A stretch of DNA of 33,443 nucleotides from Oscillospiraceae bacterium (GCA_021202795.1 JAJQCH010000184.1:1-33443), one strand, 5' to 3'. Shown: positions 9,349 through 18,153, counted from the stretch's first letter. Translations and numbers: made by a program. The notes: generated by a model from the letters alone, not told the origin.

Positions 9349-10269
9349 ATGAATCAGCGATTGGATATTAAGCCGGAGGTGGCTCAGGCCCTGGCAGAGG
9401 GCAGGCCGGTGGTGGCCCTGGAAAGCACCATCATCTCCCACGGTATGCCCTGGCCCCAGAACGCGGAGACCGCCTTTGCGGTGGAGGACGTTATCCGGGC
9501 CCACGGGGCCGTTCCGGCCACTGTTGCCATCATTGGAGGCCGCCTGAAGGCCGGGCTGGATAAGGAGCAGATCGAGCACCTGGCCAAAAAGGGTCAGGCC
9601 GTGACCAAGGCCAGCCGCCGGGATCTGCCGGTGCTGTGCGCTCGCGGCCAGGATGGAGCCACCACCGTGGCCTCCACCATGATTGTGGCGGCCATGGCGG
9701 GCATTTCCGTGTTTGCCACCGGGGGCATCGGCGGCGTACACCGGGGGGCCGAGGTGACAATGGATATCTCTGCCGACCTGGAGGAGCTGGCCCGCACCCC
9801 TGTGCTGGTAATCTGCGCCGGGGCCAAGTCTATTCTGGATCTGGGACTGACCCTGGAATACCTGGAGACCAAGGGGGTTCCCGTCTGCGGCTATCAGACC
9901 GACGAGCTGCCCGCCTTCTATACCCGCGTAAGCGGCTTCGGGGTGGACTTCCGGGCGGACACGCCGGAGGAGCTGGCCGCCGCCTTCGCCGCCCAGCGGG
10001 ATCTGGGCTACCCCGGCGGTATGCTCTGCACAAACCCCATCCCGGAGGAGTACTCCATGGATCCGGCGGTAATCAACGCCGCCATCGACCAGGCCGTGGC
10101 CGACAGCGTGGCCCGGGGTATTAAGGGCAAGCAGGTGACGCCCTACCTCCTGGCCCGCGTCAAGGACATCACCGGCGGGGACAGCCTGGAGGCCAACATC
10201 AAGCTGGTGCTGAATAACGCCGCCCTGGCCGCCGACACCGCCGCCGTGCTGGCGGAAAAAAACACTTGA
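9349..10269 (+). CDS. psuG: pseudouridine-5'-phosphate glycosidase
   Basis: VALESTIISHGMPWPQN, FATGGIGGVHRGAEVTMDISADLEEL, GAKSILDLGLTLEYLETKGVPVCGY. Confidence 0.95.
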   Translation: MNQRLDIKPEVAQALAEGRPVVALESTIISHGMPWPQNAETAFAVEDVIRAHGAVPATVAIIGGRLKAGLDKEQIEHLAKKGQAVTKASRRDLPVLCARGQDGATTVASTMIVAAMAGISVFATGGIGGVHRGAEVTMDISADLEELARTPVLVICAGAKSILDLGLTLEYLETKGVPVCGYQTDELPAFYTRVSGFGVDFRADTPEELAAAFAAQRDLGYPGGMLCTNPIPEEYSMDPAVINAAIDQAVADSVARGIKGKQVTPYLLARVKDITGGDSLEANIKLVLNNAALAADTAAVLAEKNT

Positions 10270-10294
10270 CAATCCCCACTAAGGCGTGTAAAAT
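10266..10294 (+). promoter_or_regulatory. promoter of the trp uptake operon
   Basis: TTGACA (10266-10271) overlapping the psuG stop codon, 17-nt spacer, TAAAAT (10289-10294). Confidence 0.75.
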
Positions 10295-10314
10295 TATAGC
10301 CAAATTGAATCTTA

Positions 10315-10595
10315 AACCGATGATGGAGAGCAAGTAGCCCTTCCTTGTGTGGCACAGAGAGCCGCAGGCGCTGGAAATGCGGGACAGACAGGATCGTGTG
10401 AATGGACTCCTGAGGGCAATCGGAAAGCGGGGCGTATGGGTTCCGCTCTATGTGCGACGGAGAGGGCGCTCCGTTATCAACGCCGCCGTATGACCGTACG
10501 GAGCAAAGCGGGCGCGAAAGCGTCAAGCCGGGTGGCACCGCAGGATATGTTATTTCATCCTGTCCCAGCAGTTTTATGCTGGGACAGGATTTTTT
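10315..10595 (+). ncRNA. T-box leader, tryptophan-specific (UGG specifier)
   Basis: AGTA ... GAA-TGG-ACTCCTGAG specifier loop (TGG 10403-10405), AGAGAGCCG distal element, T-box AGCCGGGTGGCACCGC (about 10526-10541), intrinsic terminator after it; downstream genes are Trp-related. Confidence 0.92.
10557..10595 (+). terminator. T-box intrinsic terminator
   Basis: 14-bp stem ATCCTGTCCCAGCA / TGCTGGGACAGGAT with 6-nt loop and T-tract. Confidence 0.92.
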
Positions 10596-10687
10596 CATCC
10601 CCCTGAGGTGTGGATCGCCGTAGAATATCACGTTGGCAATAATTTTTATTGTTATAAAACCCAAAAACTGAAAAGGAGAACAAAACC

Positions 10688-11821
10688 ATGAAAAACCTGA
10701 AAAAGCTCTTGTGCCTGGTGCTGGCCCTGGCGATGATTTTCGCCCTGGCCGCCTGCGGCAGCTCCGCTGACACCGAGGAGGAAGAAACCACTTCTGAGGC
10801 TGAGACCGAGACCGAAGCCGCCGAGACCGAGGACGCCGCCGAGGCGGAGGAGGAAGAGGAGGCCGAGGCTGTTGTCTACAAGGTCGGCATCTGCAACTAT
10901 GTGGACGACGCCAGCCTGAACCAGATCGTGGAGAACATCCAGACCCAGCTTGAGACCCTGGGGGAGGAGTACGGCGTGACCTTCGAGATCTCCTATGACA
11001 ACTGCAACGCGGACGCCACCGTCCTGGAGCAGATCATTGCAAACTTCATCGCCGATGAGGTTGACCTGATGGTGGGCGTGGCTACCCCCGTGGCCATGGC
11101 CATGCAGGCCGCTACCGAGGATAACCAGATCCCCGTGGTCTTCGCCGCCGTCTCCGATCCCGTGAGCGCTGGCGTGGTGGACTCCCTGGAGGAGCCGGGC
11201 AGCAACATCACCGGCACCTCTGACTATCTGGACACCGCCGCTATTATGAATCTTATCTTTGCTGCCAACCCGGACGCTGACAAGATCGGTCTGCTGTATG
11301 ACGTGGGCCAGGACTCCTCCACCACCGCCATCGCCGAGGCCAAGGCCTATCTGGATGAGCTGGGCATCGAATATGTGGAGCGCACCGGCACCACCGTGGA
11401 CGAGGTCATGCTGGCCGCCGAGGCCCTGGTGGCCGACGGTGTGGACGCCGTGTTCACCCCCAGCGACAACACCGTTATGACCGCCGAGCTTTCCATCTAT
11501 GAGACCCTGGCCGAGGCGGGCATCCCCCACTACACCGGGGCTGACTCCTTCGCCCTGAACGGCGCCTTCGTGGGCTACGGCGTGGACTACGCGAACCTGG
11601 GCGTGGAGACCGCCAACATGATCGCTGACATTCTTGTGAACGGCTCCGACCCCGCCACCACCGCCGTTATGACCTTCGACAACGGCACCGCCACCGTCAA
11701 CACCGAGATCTGCGAGGTTCTTGGCTTTGACTATGACGAGATCGTGGAGGCGTTCTCTCCCCTCTGCACCCAGGTCGTGAGCATAACCACAGCTGAAAGC
11801 TTTGATGATCTCGAAGGTTAA
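10688..11821 (+). CDS. trpX: ABC transporter substrate-binding lipoprotein, TrpX-like
   Basis: lipobox LAACGSS, acidic linker, periplasmic-binding fold motifs (VGICNYVDDASLNQIVENIQTQL, ITGTSDYLD); Trp T-box upstream. Confidence 0.82.
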   Translation: MKNLKKLLCLVLALAMIFALAACGSSADTEEEETTSEAETETEAAETEDAAEAEEEEEAEAVVYKVGICNYVDDASLNQIVENIQTQLETLGEEYGVTFEISYDNCNADATVLEQIIANFIADEVDLMVGVATPVAMAMQAATEDNQIPVVFAAVSDPVSAGVVDSLEEPGSNITGTSDYLDTAAIMNLIFAANPDADKIGLLYDVGQDSSTTAIAEAKAYLDELGIEYVERTGTTVDEVMLAAEALVADGVDAVFTPSDNTVMTAELSIYETLAEAGIPHYTGADSFALNGAFVGYGVDYANLGVETANMIADILVNGSDPATTAVMTFDNGTATVNTEICEVLGFDYDEIVEAFSPLCTQVVSITTAESFDDLEG

Positions 11822-11836
11822 GCGTTTTAACGCACA

Positions 11837-11950
11837 GGGCGGGTCTTTTGCCCGCTGGACTTCGTTGGGCCTCCTTGACGTACTCACGGTACGCCTGCGT
11901 CGGCCCGCCTCGCCAGCGGACAAAATCCCTCGCCCGGCATAATCTGACAT
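11837..11950 (-). repeat. imperfect-palindrome intergenic repeat, copy A (core 11837-11935)
   Basis: shares ends, inner CGTAC..GTACG hairpin and TCAAGGAGGC with copy B at 20427-20539 in the opposite orientation. Confidence 0.8.
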
Positions 11951-11997
11951 AAAATAGGTATAGTCTTCCGCCGCTGGCGGGGAAAGGAATTGAAATT

Positions 11998-13371
11998 ATG
12001 AGCGACATCCCCTATAAAATTTATCTGGACGAGAACGACCTGCCGACCGAATGGTATAACGTCCGGGCGGACATGAAAAACAAGCCCGCGCCCCTGCTGA
12101 ACCCCGGCACCGGCCAGCCCCTGACGGCGGAGGAGATGGGCGGCATCTTCTGTGAGGAGCTGGTGGCCCAGGAGCTGGACGACGACACCGCCTATATCCC
12201 CATCCCGGCGGAAATTCGGGAGTATTATAAAACCTACCGCCCCAGCCCCCTGGTGCGGGCCTATAACCTGGAAAAGCGCCTGGGTACCCCCGCGAAGATC
12301 TATTATAAATTCGAGGGCAACAACACCAGCGGCAGCCATAAGCTGAACTCCGCCATCGCCCAGGCCTATTACGCCAAAAAGCAGGGTCTGAAGGGCGTCA
12401 CCACGGAGACCGGCGCCGGACAGTGGGGCACCGCCCTGTCCATGGCCTGCGCCTACTTCGACCTGGACTGCAAGGTGTATATGGTGAAGGTCTCCTACGA
12501 GCAGAAGCCCTTCCGCCGGGAGGTCATGCGCACCTACGGCGCGTCCGTGACCCCGTCCCCCTCTATGGAGACCGAGGTGGGCCGGAAGATCCTGGCCGAG
12601 CATCCCGGCACTACCGGCAGCCTTGGCTGCGCCATATCCGAGGCTGTGGAGGTAGCCGTCACCAATCCCGGCTACCGCTATGTGCTGGGCAGCGTTCTGA
12701 ATCAGGTGCTGCTCCATCAGTCCGTGGTGGGCCTGGAGACCAAGACCGCCTGCGATAAATTCGGCATCGTGCCGGACGTGATCATTGGCTGCGCCGGGGG
12801 CGGCAGCAACCTGGGCGGCCTGATCGCCCCCTTCATGGGGGAGAAGCTCCGCGGGGAGCGGGATTACCGCATCGTCGCCGTGGAGCCGGCCTCCTGCCCC
12901 AGCTTTACGAGAGGCAAATTCGCCTTCGACTTCTGCGACACCGGGAAGATCTGCCCCCTGGCCAAGATGTACACCCTGGGCAGCGGGTTCATCCCCTCCC
13001 CCAACCACGCCGGGGGCCTGCGCTTCCACGGCATGAGTCCCATTTTGAGCCAGCTCTACCATGACGGCCTGATGGAGGCCGTGGCCGTGGAGCAGACCGC
13101 CGTGTTCCAGGCGGCGGAGGAGTTCGCCCGTGCCGAGGGCATCCTGCCCGCGCCGGAGAGCAGCCACGCCATCAAGGTGGCCATGGACGAGGCCATGCGC
13201 TGCAAGGAGACCGGCGAGGAGAAGACCATCCTCTTTGGCCTGACCGGCACCGGCTATTTCGACCTGGTGGCCTATCAGTCCTTTAACGACGGCACCATGA
13301 CCGATTCCATCCCCACGGACGAGGATCTGGAAAAGAGCTTTGCAACTCTTCCCGTAGTGCCGGGAACCTGA
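11998..13371 (+). CDS. trpB: TrpB-like PLP-dependent tryptophan synthase beta chain (TrpB2 type)
   Basis: 457 aa; FEGNNTSGSHKLNSAIAQAYYAKKQGLKGVTTETGAGQWGTALS, GCAGGGSNLGG; extended N-terminus typical of TrpB2. Confidence 0.92.
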   Translation: MSDIPYKIYLDENDLPTEWYNVRADMKNKPAPLLNPGTGQPLTAEEMGGIFCEELVAQELDDDTAYIPIPAEIREYYKTYRPSPLVRAYNLEKRLGTPAKIYYKFEGNNTSGSHKLNSAIAQAYYAKKQGLKGVTTETGAGQWGTALSMACAYFDLDCKVYMVKVSYEQKPFRREVMRTYGASVTPSPSMETEVGRKILAEHPGTTGSLGCAISEAVEVAVTNPGYRYVLGSVLNQVLLHQSVVGLETKTACDKFGIVPDVIIGCAGGGSNLGGLIAPFMGEKLRGERDYRIVAVEPASCPSFTRGKFAFDFCDTGKICPLAKMYTLGSGFIPSPNHAGGLRFHGMSPILSQLYHDGLMEAVAVEQTAVFQAAEEFARAEGILPAPESSHAIKVAMDEAMRCKETGEEKTILFGLTGTGYFDLVAYQSFNDGTMTDSIPTDEDLEKSFATLPVVPGT

Positions 13372-13400
13372 AAAACACACCCGTTTACCGGGGACGAGGC

Positions 13401-13430
13401 TTGACGCCCCGCCCCCGGCTTGTGTATAAT
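13401..13430 (+). promoter_or_regulatory. candidate internal promoter for trpYZ
   Basis: TTGACG (13401-13406), 18-nt spacer, TATAAT (13425-13430) in the trpB-trpY gap. Confidence 0.6.
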
Positions 13431-13496
13431 TATACTCAACGCGAAGCATTGAGGCGGGATTTCCACCGCCCTCAATCGAAGGAGGAACCTACACCT

Positions 13497-14438
13497 ATGT
13501 CCATATCAACCATATTAAGCCTGACTCAGACGGCGCTGGAGCTGGGACTTTTGTGTTCCCTGACGGTGCTGGCCCTGTTTTTAAGCTATTCCATGCTGAA
13601 CGTCTGCGACCTGTCCACCGACGGCTGCTTCACCCTGGGCGCGGCGGTGGGGGCTATGGTGGCGGTCGCCGGCCATCCCTGGCTGTCCATCCCGGCGGCT
13701 ATGGCGGCGGGCATCGTCTCCGGCTTCATCACCGCCCTTTTGCAGACCCGCATGGGAGTGGAGAGCCTGCTTGCCGGCATCATCGTCAATACGGGGCTGT
13801 ATTCCATCAATATCGCCGTCATGGGAAACTCCTCTCTGGTGAATATGAATAAAACCGAGACCGTGTTCACCATGATGAAGGACGCCCTGTCCGGCACCTT
13901 CCTGTCCGGGCAGTATAAGTTGGTGGTGGCCCTGATCGCCGTGGCGCTGGTGGTGGTGTTTCTGTCCCTGTTTCTCCGCACCCGCCTGGGCCTTGCCATC
14001 CGGGCCACGGGGAACAACCCGGACATGGTGCGTTCCTCCTCCATAAACCCGGTGTTCACCACCACCGTGGGCCTGTGCATTGCAAACGCCTTCACCGGCC
14101 TGTCCGGCTGCCTCCTGGCCCAGAGCCAGAAGTCCGTGAACATCGACATCGGCTCCGGCATGGTGACGATCGCGCTGGCCTCCCTGCTCATCGGCGGCAC
14201 GTTCATGGGCAAGGGCGGCGTGACCCTCCGGGCCATCGGTGTGGTGCTTGGATCCTTCATCTTCCGGCTGGTGTATACCATCGCCCTGCGGTTCAATATG
14301 CCCGCCTCCATGCTGAAGCTGGTGTCCTCCGTTATCGTCGTCATCGCCATCGCCGGGCCGTACTTCAAAACCCAGTGGCCCATGCTGAAGCGCCGCCTGG
14401 AGCGTCGGCCCCAAAAGGCGGGAAGGGGGGAGAAGTGA
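13497..14438 (+). CDS. trpY: ABC transporter permease, TrpY-like
   Basis: MSISTILSLTQTALELGLLCSLTVLALFLSYSMLNVCDLSTDGCFTLGAAVGA; ATG after GGAGG. Confidence 0.82.
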   Translation: MSISTILSLTQTALELGLLCSLTVLALFLSYSMLNVCDLSTDGCFTLGAAVGAMVAVAGHPWLSIPAAMAAGIVSGFITALLQTRMGVESLLAGIIVNTGLYSINIAVMGNSSLVNMNKTETVFTMMKDALSGTFLSGQYKLVVALIAVALVVVFLSLFLRTRLGLAIRATGNNPDMVRSSSINPVFTTTVGLCIANAFTGLSGCLLAQSQKSVNIDIGSGMVTIALASLLIGGTFMGKGGVTLRAIGVVLGSFIFRLVYTIALRFNMPASMLKLVSSVIVVIAIAGPYFKTQWPMLKRRLERRPQKAGRGEK

Positions 14439-14439
14439 T

Positions 14440-15225
14440 ATGCTGACCCTTTCCCATATCTCCAAAACCTTCAACCCCGGCACGGTGAACGAAAAAACCG
14501 CCATAGAGGATTTGTCTCTCCACCTGGACAAGGGGGAGTTCGTCACCATCATCGGCGCAAACGGCGCGGGAAAATCTACCCTCTTTAACGCCATCGCCGG
14601 GAGCTTTTACGCCGATACCGGCTCCATCGTTCTGGACGGGCAGGACATTACCTTCCTCCCGGAGTATAAGAGGGCCAGGGAGATCGGGCGTCTGTTCCAG
14701 GATCCAATGCGGGGCAGCGCCCCCGGTATGACCATCGAGGAGAACATGGCCCTGGCCGCCGGCAGCGGCGGCTGGCTCAGCCATATCACCAAGGAGGATA
14801 AGGCCCGCTTCCGCGACCGGCTTGCGCTGTTGAATATGGGGCTGGAGGATCGGATGCGCCAGCCCGTGGGGCTGCTCTCCGGCGGTCAGCGCCAGGCCCT
14901 GACCCTTATGATGGCCACCATGGTGGAGCCGAAGCTCCTGCTGCTGGACGAGCATACCGCCGCCCTGGATCCCGCCACGGCGGACAAGGTGCTGGAGCTG
15001 ACGGAAAAAATCGTCCGGGAGGGCAATCTGACCTGCCTGATGATCACCCACAATATGTCCTCCGCCCTGGCCCTCGGCACCCGCACCCTGATGATGGACG
15101 CCGGACATATCATCTACGACGTAGGCGGCTCGGAACGGGAGGGCCTCACCGTGGATGACCTCCTGGAACGCTTCAAGGCCGGGGTGGGCAAAGCCCTGGA
15201 TAACGACAGGATGCTGCTGTCATAA
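14440..15225 (+). CDS. trpZ: ABC transporter ATP-binding protein, TrpZ-like
   Basis: Walker A GANGAGKST, signature LSGGQRQ, Walker B LLLLDEHTAALDP. Confidence 0.88.
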   Translation: MLTLSHISKTFNPGTVNEKTAIEDLSLHLDKGEFVTIIGANGAGKSTLFNAIAGSFYADTGSIVLDGQDITFLPEYKRAREIGRLFQDPMRGSAPGMTIEENMALAAGSGGWLSHITKEDKARFRDRLALLNMGLEDRMRQPVGLLSGGQRQALTLMMATMVEPKLLLLDEHTAALDPATADKVLELTEKIVREGNLTCLMITHNMSSALALGTRTLMMDAGHIIYDVGGSEREGLTVDDLLERFKAGVGKALDNDRMLLS

Positions 15226-15370
15226 AAACCGGCCAGCGTCGGAGGCGGACACGGGGATCATTCCCGCCGCCCCTGCTGCTGATGGTCAGGGGATGCTTGG
15301 CTCGATATTGATAATTTGGCGGAATTATGACTTAATAACGCCAGAATCATAAAAACGGAGGGCGGGGCCA

Positions 15371-15640
15371 ATGATTGCGATCAGACCTGTATCTGACCTG
15401 AGAAATAAGTTTACGGAAATTGAAAACACAGTCAAATCAGGGCAGCCGGTTTATCTGACGAAAAATGGGTATGGATCCATGGTGGTACTTAGCCTGGAGC
15501 AATACGCCGAGCTGACGGATGATGTAGAGCTGAAGTTGGACGAGGCGGACAAAGCCGCCGTTGCTGATGGTTTGCGCTATACGGAGGAAGAGGTCTTTCA
15601 CAGAGTGAAGGGACGAATTCATGAACGGAAGACAGTATAA
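15371..15640 (+). CDS. type II antitoxin, Phd/YefM family
   Basis: AIRPVSDLRNKFTEIENTVKSGQPVYLTKNGYGSMVVLSLEQY. Confidence 0.9.
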   Translation: MIAIRPVSDLRNKFTEIENTVKSGQPVYLTKNGYGSMVVLSLEQYAELTDDVELKLDEADKAAVADGLRYTEEEVFHRVKGRIHERKTV

Positions 15641-15665
15641 GCTGCGATTCCTGCCCTTGATTTGA
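15621..15665 (+). pseudogene. truncated RelE/ParE toxin remnant
   Basis: ATG overlapping the antitoxin 3' end encodes MNGRQYKLRFLPLI then TGA; resembles the N-terminus of RelE/ParE toxins paired with Phd-type antitoxins. Confidence 0.65.
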
Positions 15666-15676
15666 CAGGTTATGAA

Positions 15677-15716
15677 AAAACCCGCCGCTTCTCCAAACGG
15701 AGAAGCGGCGGGTTTT
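15677..15716. terminator. bidirectional terminator, rplA 3' end / TA remnant
   Basis: 18-bp perfect stem AAAACCCGCCGCTTCTCC / GGAGAAGCGGCGGGTTTT, AAAC loop. Confidence 0.92.
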
Positions 15717-15734
15717 ATATATGCTGTTTTTGGA

Positions 15735-16427
15735 TTACACAGCCTTCTGGGCGTTGACCTTAATGCCAGGACCCATGGTGGAGGCGGTGACGCAGGTGCG
15801 GATATACTGACCCTTGGCGGCGGCGGGCTTGGCCTTGATGATGGCGCCGATAAGAGCTTCATAGTTCTCCTGGAGCTTTTCGGGGCCGAAGCTGACCTTG
15901 CCGATGGGGCAGTGGATGATGTTGGTCTTGTCCAGGCGGTACTCGATCTTGCCGGCCTTGACCTCGTTGATGGCCTGAGTCAGGTTGGGGGTGACGGTGC
16001 CGGCCTTGGGGGAGGGCATCAGGCCCTTGGGGCCAAGGACTTTACCGAGACGGCCCACAACGCCCATCATATCCGGGCTTGCGATGACGACGTCGAAGTC
16101 GAACCAGTTCTCGGTCTGAATCTTCTGAACCAGCTCCTGGCCGCCGGCGTAATCGGCGCCAGCCGCCTTGCACTCCTCCTCGCGCTCCGGCTTGCAGAAC
16201 ACCAGAACGGTGCGGGTCTTGCCGGTGCCGTGGGGCAGCACGATGGCGCCGCGTACCTGCTGGTCGGCGTGACGACCGTCCACGCCCAGCTTGACGTGCA
16301 GCTCGACGGTCTCGTCAAACTTGGCCTTGCTGGCCTTGCACACCAGGTCGAAGGCGTCCTTGGGGTCGTATATGGTCTGTTTATCAATGAGCTTGGCGCT
16401 CTCTTTATAATTCTTGCCTCTGAACAT
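15735..16427 (-). CDS. rplA: 50S ribosomal protein L1
   Basis: full-length L1: [30 protein letters not shown]. Confidence 0.98.
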   Translation of the reverse strand: MFRGKNYKESAKLIDKQTIYDPKDAFDLVCKASKAKFDETVELHVKLGVDGRHADQQVRGAIVLPHGTGKTRTVLVFCKPEREEECKAAGADYAGGQELVQKIQTENWFDFDVVIASPDMMGVVGRLGKVLGPKGLMPSPKAGTVTPNLTQAINEVKAGKIEYRLDKTNIIHCPIGKVSFGPEKLQENYEALIGAIIKAKPAAAKGQYIRTCVTASTMGPGIKVNAQKAV

Positions 16428-16484
16428 TCAAAAATTCCTCCAATAATGTGGTTAAGCGGAAGTTTTCCTCCCACATGAACGGGC

Positions 16485-16910
16485 TTAGTCGCCCACCAGA
16501 ACGCCCATACTGCGGCAGGTGCCGGCGATCATGCTCATAGCCGACTCCAGGCTGGTGCAGTTCAGGTCGGGCATTTTCTGCTCCGCGATCTTTTGCAGAT
16601 CCGCCTTCGAAATGGTGGCTACCTTGTCCCGCTGAGGCACGCCGGAGGCGTGTTCAATGTTGCAGGCCTTCTTGATGAGCAGGGCCGCCGGGGGCGTTTT
16701 GGTGATGAAGGTGAAGCTGCGGTCGGCATACACGGTGATGACCACGGGGATCATCATGCCCATGTCGCCCTTTGTGCGCTCGTTGAAGTCCTTGGTGAAC
16801 TGGCCGATGTTGATGCCGTACTGGCCAAGGGCGGGGCCAACGGGAGGCGCAGGAGTGGCCTTGCCCGCCGGAACCTGGAATCTAACGTATCCAACAATTT
16901 TTTGAGACAT
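16485..16910 (-). CDS. rplK: 50S ribosomal protein L11
   Basis: [38 protein letters not shown]. Confidence 0.98.
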   Translation of the reverse strand: MSQKIVGYVRFQVPAGKATPAPPVGPALGQYGINIGQFTKDFNERTKGDMGMMIPVVITVYADRSFTFITKTPPAALLIKKACNIEHASGVPQRDKVATISKADLQKIAEQKMPDLNCTSLESAMSMIAGTCRSMGVLVGD

Positions 16911-16957
16911 TTTTCATTACTCCTATTTGACCCTCTGTATATAGAGGCTGTAAATAA

Positions 16958-17485
16958 TCAATCTTCCTTCACCGATTCGATCTGATCCATATCCAGATCC
17001 ACCGGCGTCTCCCGCCCAAACATGGAGACGATGACCCGCACGCGGTCTTTTTCCGGCTCCAGCTCGTCCACTGTGCCGAGGAAGCCCTCCAGCGGGCCTT
17101 CCATGACTTTGACCGTGTCGCCAAGGTTAAAGCCTGTGACGATTTCATGCCGCTCTACGCCAAGACTCAAAACCTCCTCCTCGGTCAGGGGGACGGGCTT
17201 GCCGTCCATGGACACGAAGCCGGTGGAGCCGCGGGCGTTGCGAACGATATGCCAGGTGTCGTCCGTCAGAATCATTTTCACCAGGACATAGCCCGGAAAA
17301 ATCTTGCGGTCATAGGTCTTGTCGCCTTTGTCGGTATGTTCGGTGACGGTCTCCATGGGGATCTTGACCTCCAGGATCAGATCCTCCATATGGCGGTTCT
17401 CTGCCGATTTCAGGATGGAGGCAGAGACAGTATTTTCATAACCGGAGTATGTGTGAACCACATACCATTTCGCATCTTCAGCCAT
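16958..17485 (-). CDS. nusG: transcription termination/antitermination factor NusG
   Basis: KWYVVHTYSGYENTV, FPGYVLVKM, KOW motif GDTVKVMEGPLEGFLGTV. Confidence 0.97.
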   Translation of the reverse strand: MAEDAKWYVVHTYSGYENTVSASILKSAENRHMEDLILEVKIPMETVTEHTDKGDKTYDRKIFPGYVLVKMILTDDTWHIVRNARGSTGFVSMDGKPVPLTEEEVLSLGVERHEIVTGFNLGDTVKVMEGPLEGFLGTVDELEPEKDRVRVIVSMFGRETPVDLDMDQIESVKED

Positions 17486-17489
17486 GACG

Positions 17490-17762
17490 TTATGCGAAAA
17501 TGTTGATCAGCGCCTTTACAAGCGCCTGAGCCGCGCTGTCAAAGCCCCAAAGGACAATGGCGCACACCACGATCATGACCACGGCAATGCCGGTGTTCTT
17601 GGCGGTCTGCTTGCGGGTGGGCCAAACCACCTTTTTCAGCTCGCTCTTCATGTCCCGGAACCACTTGCCGATGCGCTTGAAGAAGCCAAGCTTTTCCGAG
17701 GTCTTCTTGACGGCGACCTTCGAGGTGGTGGGAGCGGTGTTGTTTTTCTTTTCCTCTGCCAT
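17490..17762 (-). CDS. secE: preprotein translocase subunit SecE
   Basis: FFKRIGKWFRDMKSELKKVVWPTRKQTAKNTGIAVVMIVV; position next to nusG. Confidence 0.95.
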   Translation of the reverse strand: MAEEKKNNTAPTTSKVAVKKTSEKLGFFKRIGKWFRDMKSELKKVVWPTRKQTAKNTGIAVVMIVVCAIVLWGFDSAAQALVKALINIFA

Positions 17763-17777
17763 AATTGCGGCCTCCCT

Positions 17778-17939
17778 TTACTTGGTTTCCTGATGCAGCG
17801 TGTGCTTCCGGCAGAAGGGGCAATACTTGTTCAGTTCCAGCTTTTCCGTGGTGTTCTTCTTGTTTTTGAACGTATTGTAGTTCCTCTGCTTGCATTCGCT
17901 GCAGCGTAGCACGACCTTGATTCTCGCTTCTGCTGCCAT
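17778..17939 (-). CDS. rpmG: 50S ribosomal protein L33 (Cys-containing form)
   Basis: not in ORF track (53 aa): [53 protein letters not shown]. Confidence 0.96.
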   Translation of the reverse strand: MAAEARIKVVLRCSECKQRNYNTFKNKKNTTEKLELNKYCPFCRKHTLHQETK

Positions 17940-18018
17940 ATTTTCGGCACCTCCTTGTTATATTGCCTCCCTGTTCCGGCCATAACGGGTTCTCCCGCCC
18001 GGACGGCAGGTGAAACCT

Positions 18019-18047
18019 ATGTTATCACACTTCTATGAAGATTGCAA
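18019..18047 (-). promoter_or_regulatory. promoter of rpmG-secE-nusG-rplKA
   Basis: minus strand TTGCAA, 17-nt spacer, TAACAT. Confidence 0.55.
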
Positions 18048-18105
18048 CCCTTTTTCTCTCTCCGGGATAAAGTGTTTTTCCTATTTTCCCGCTGAGCTGC
18101 GCAAA

Positions 18106-18132
18106 GGCCGGGGCCTGCTTCTGGCCCCGGCC
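18106..18132 (-). terminator. terminator of acyltransferase-like gene
   Basis: GGCCGGGGCC / GGCCCCGGCC 10-bp hairpin downstream of the minus-strand gene. Confidence 0.6.
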
Positions 18133-18153
18133 CCGTAAATTTGCCGGTATGCT

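Noticed and set aside
10349-10606. 85-aa ORF in the psuG-trpX gap
   Set aside because: Lies within the T-box RNA; no ribosome site or homology seen
10652-11950. 432-aa minus ORF over trpX
   Set aside because: Antisense shadow, H/G/V-rich. Its first residues (MSDYAGRGI) match ORF 20427..20717 (MSDNAGRGI) only because both begin in the palindromic repeat
11884-13449. 521-aa minus ORF over trpB2
   Set aside because: Antisense shadow frame; opposite strand encodes an unmistakable TrpB
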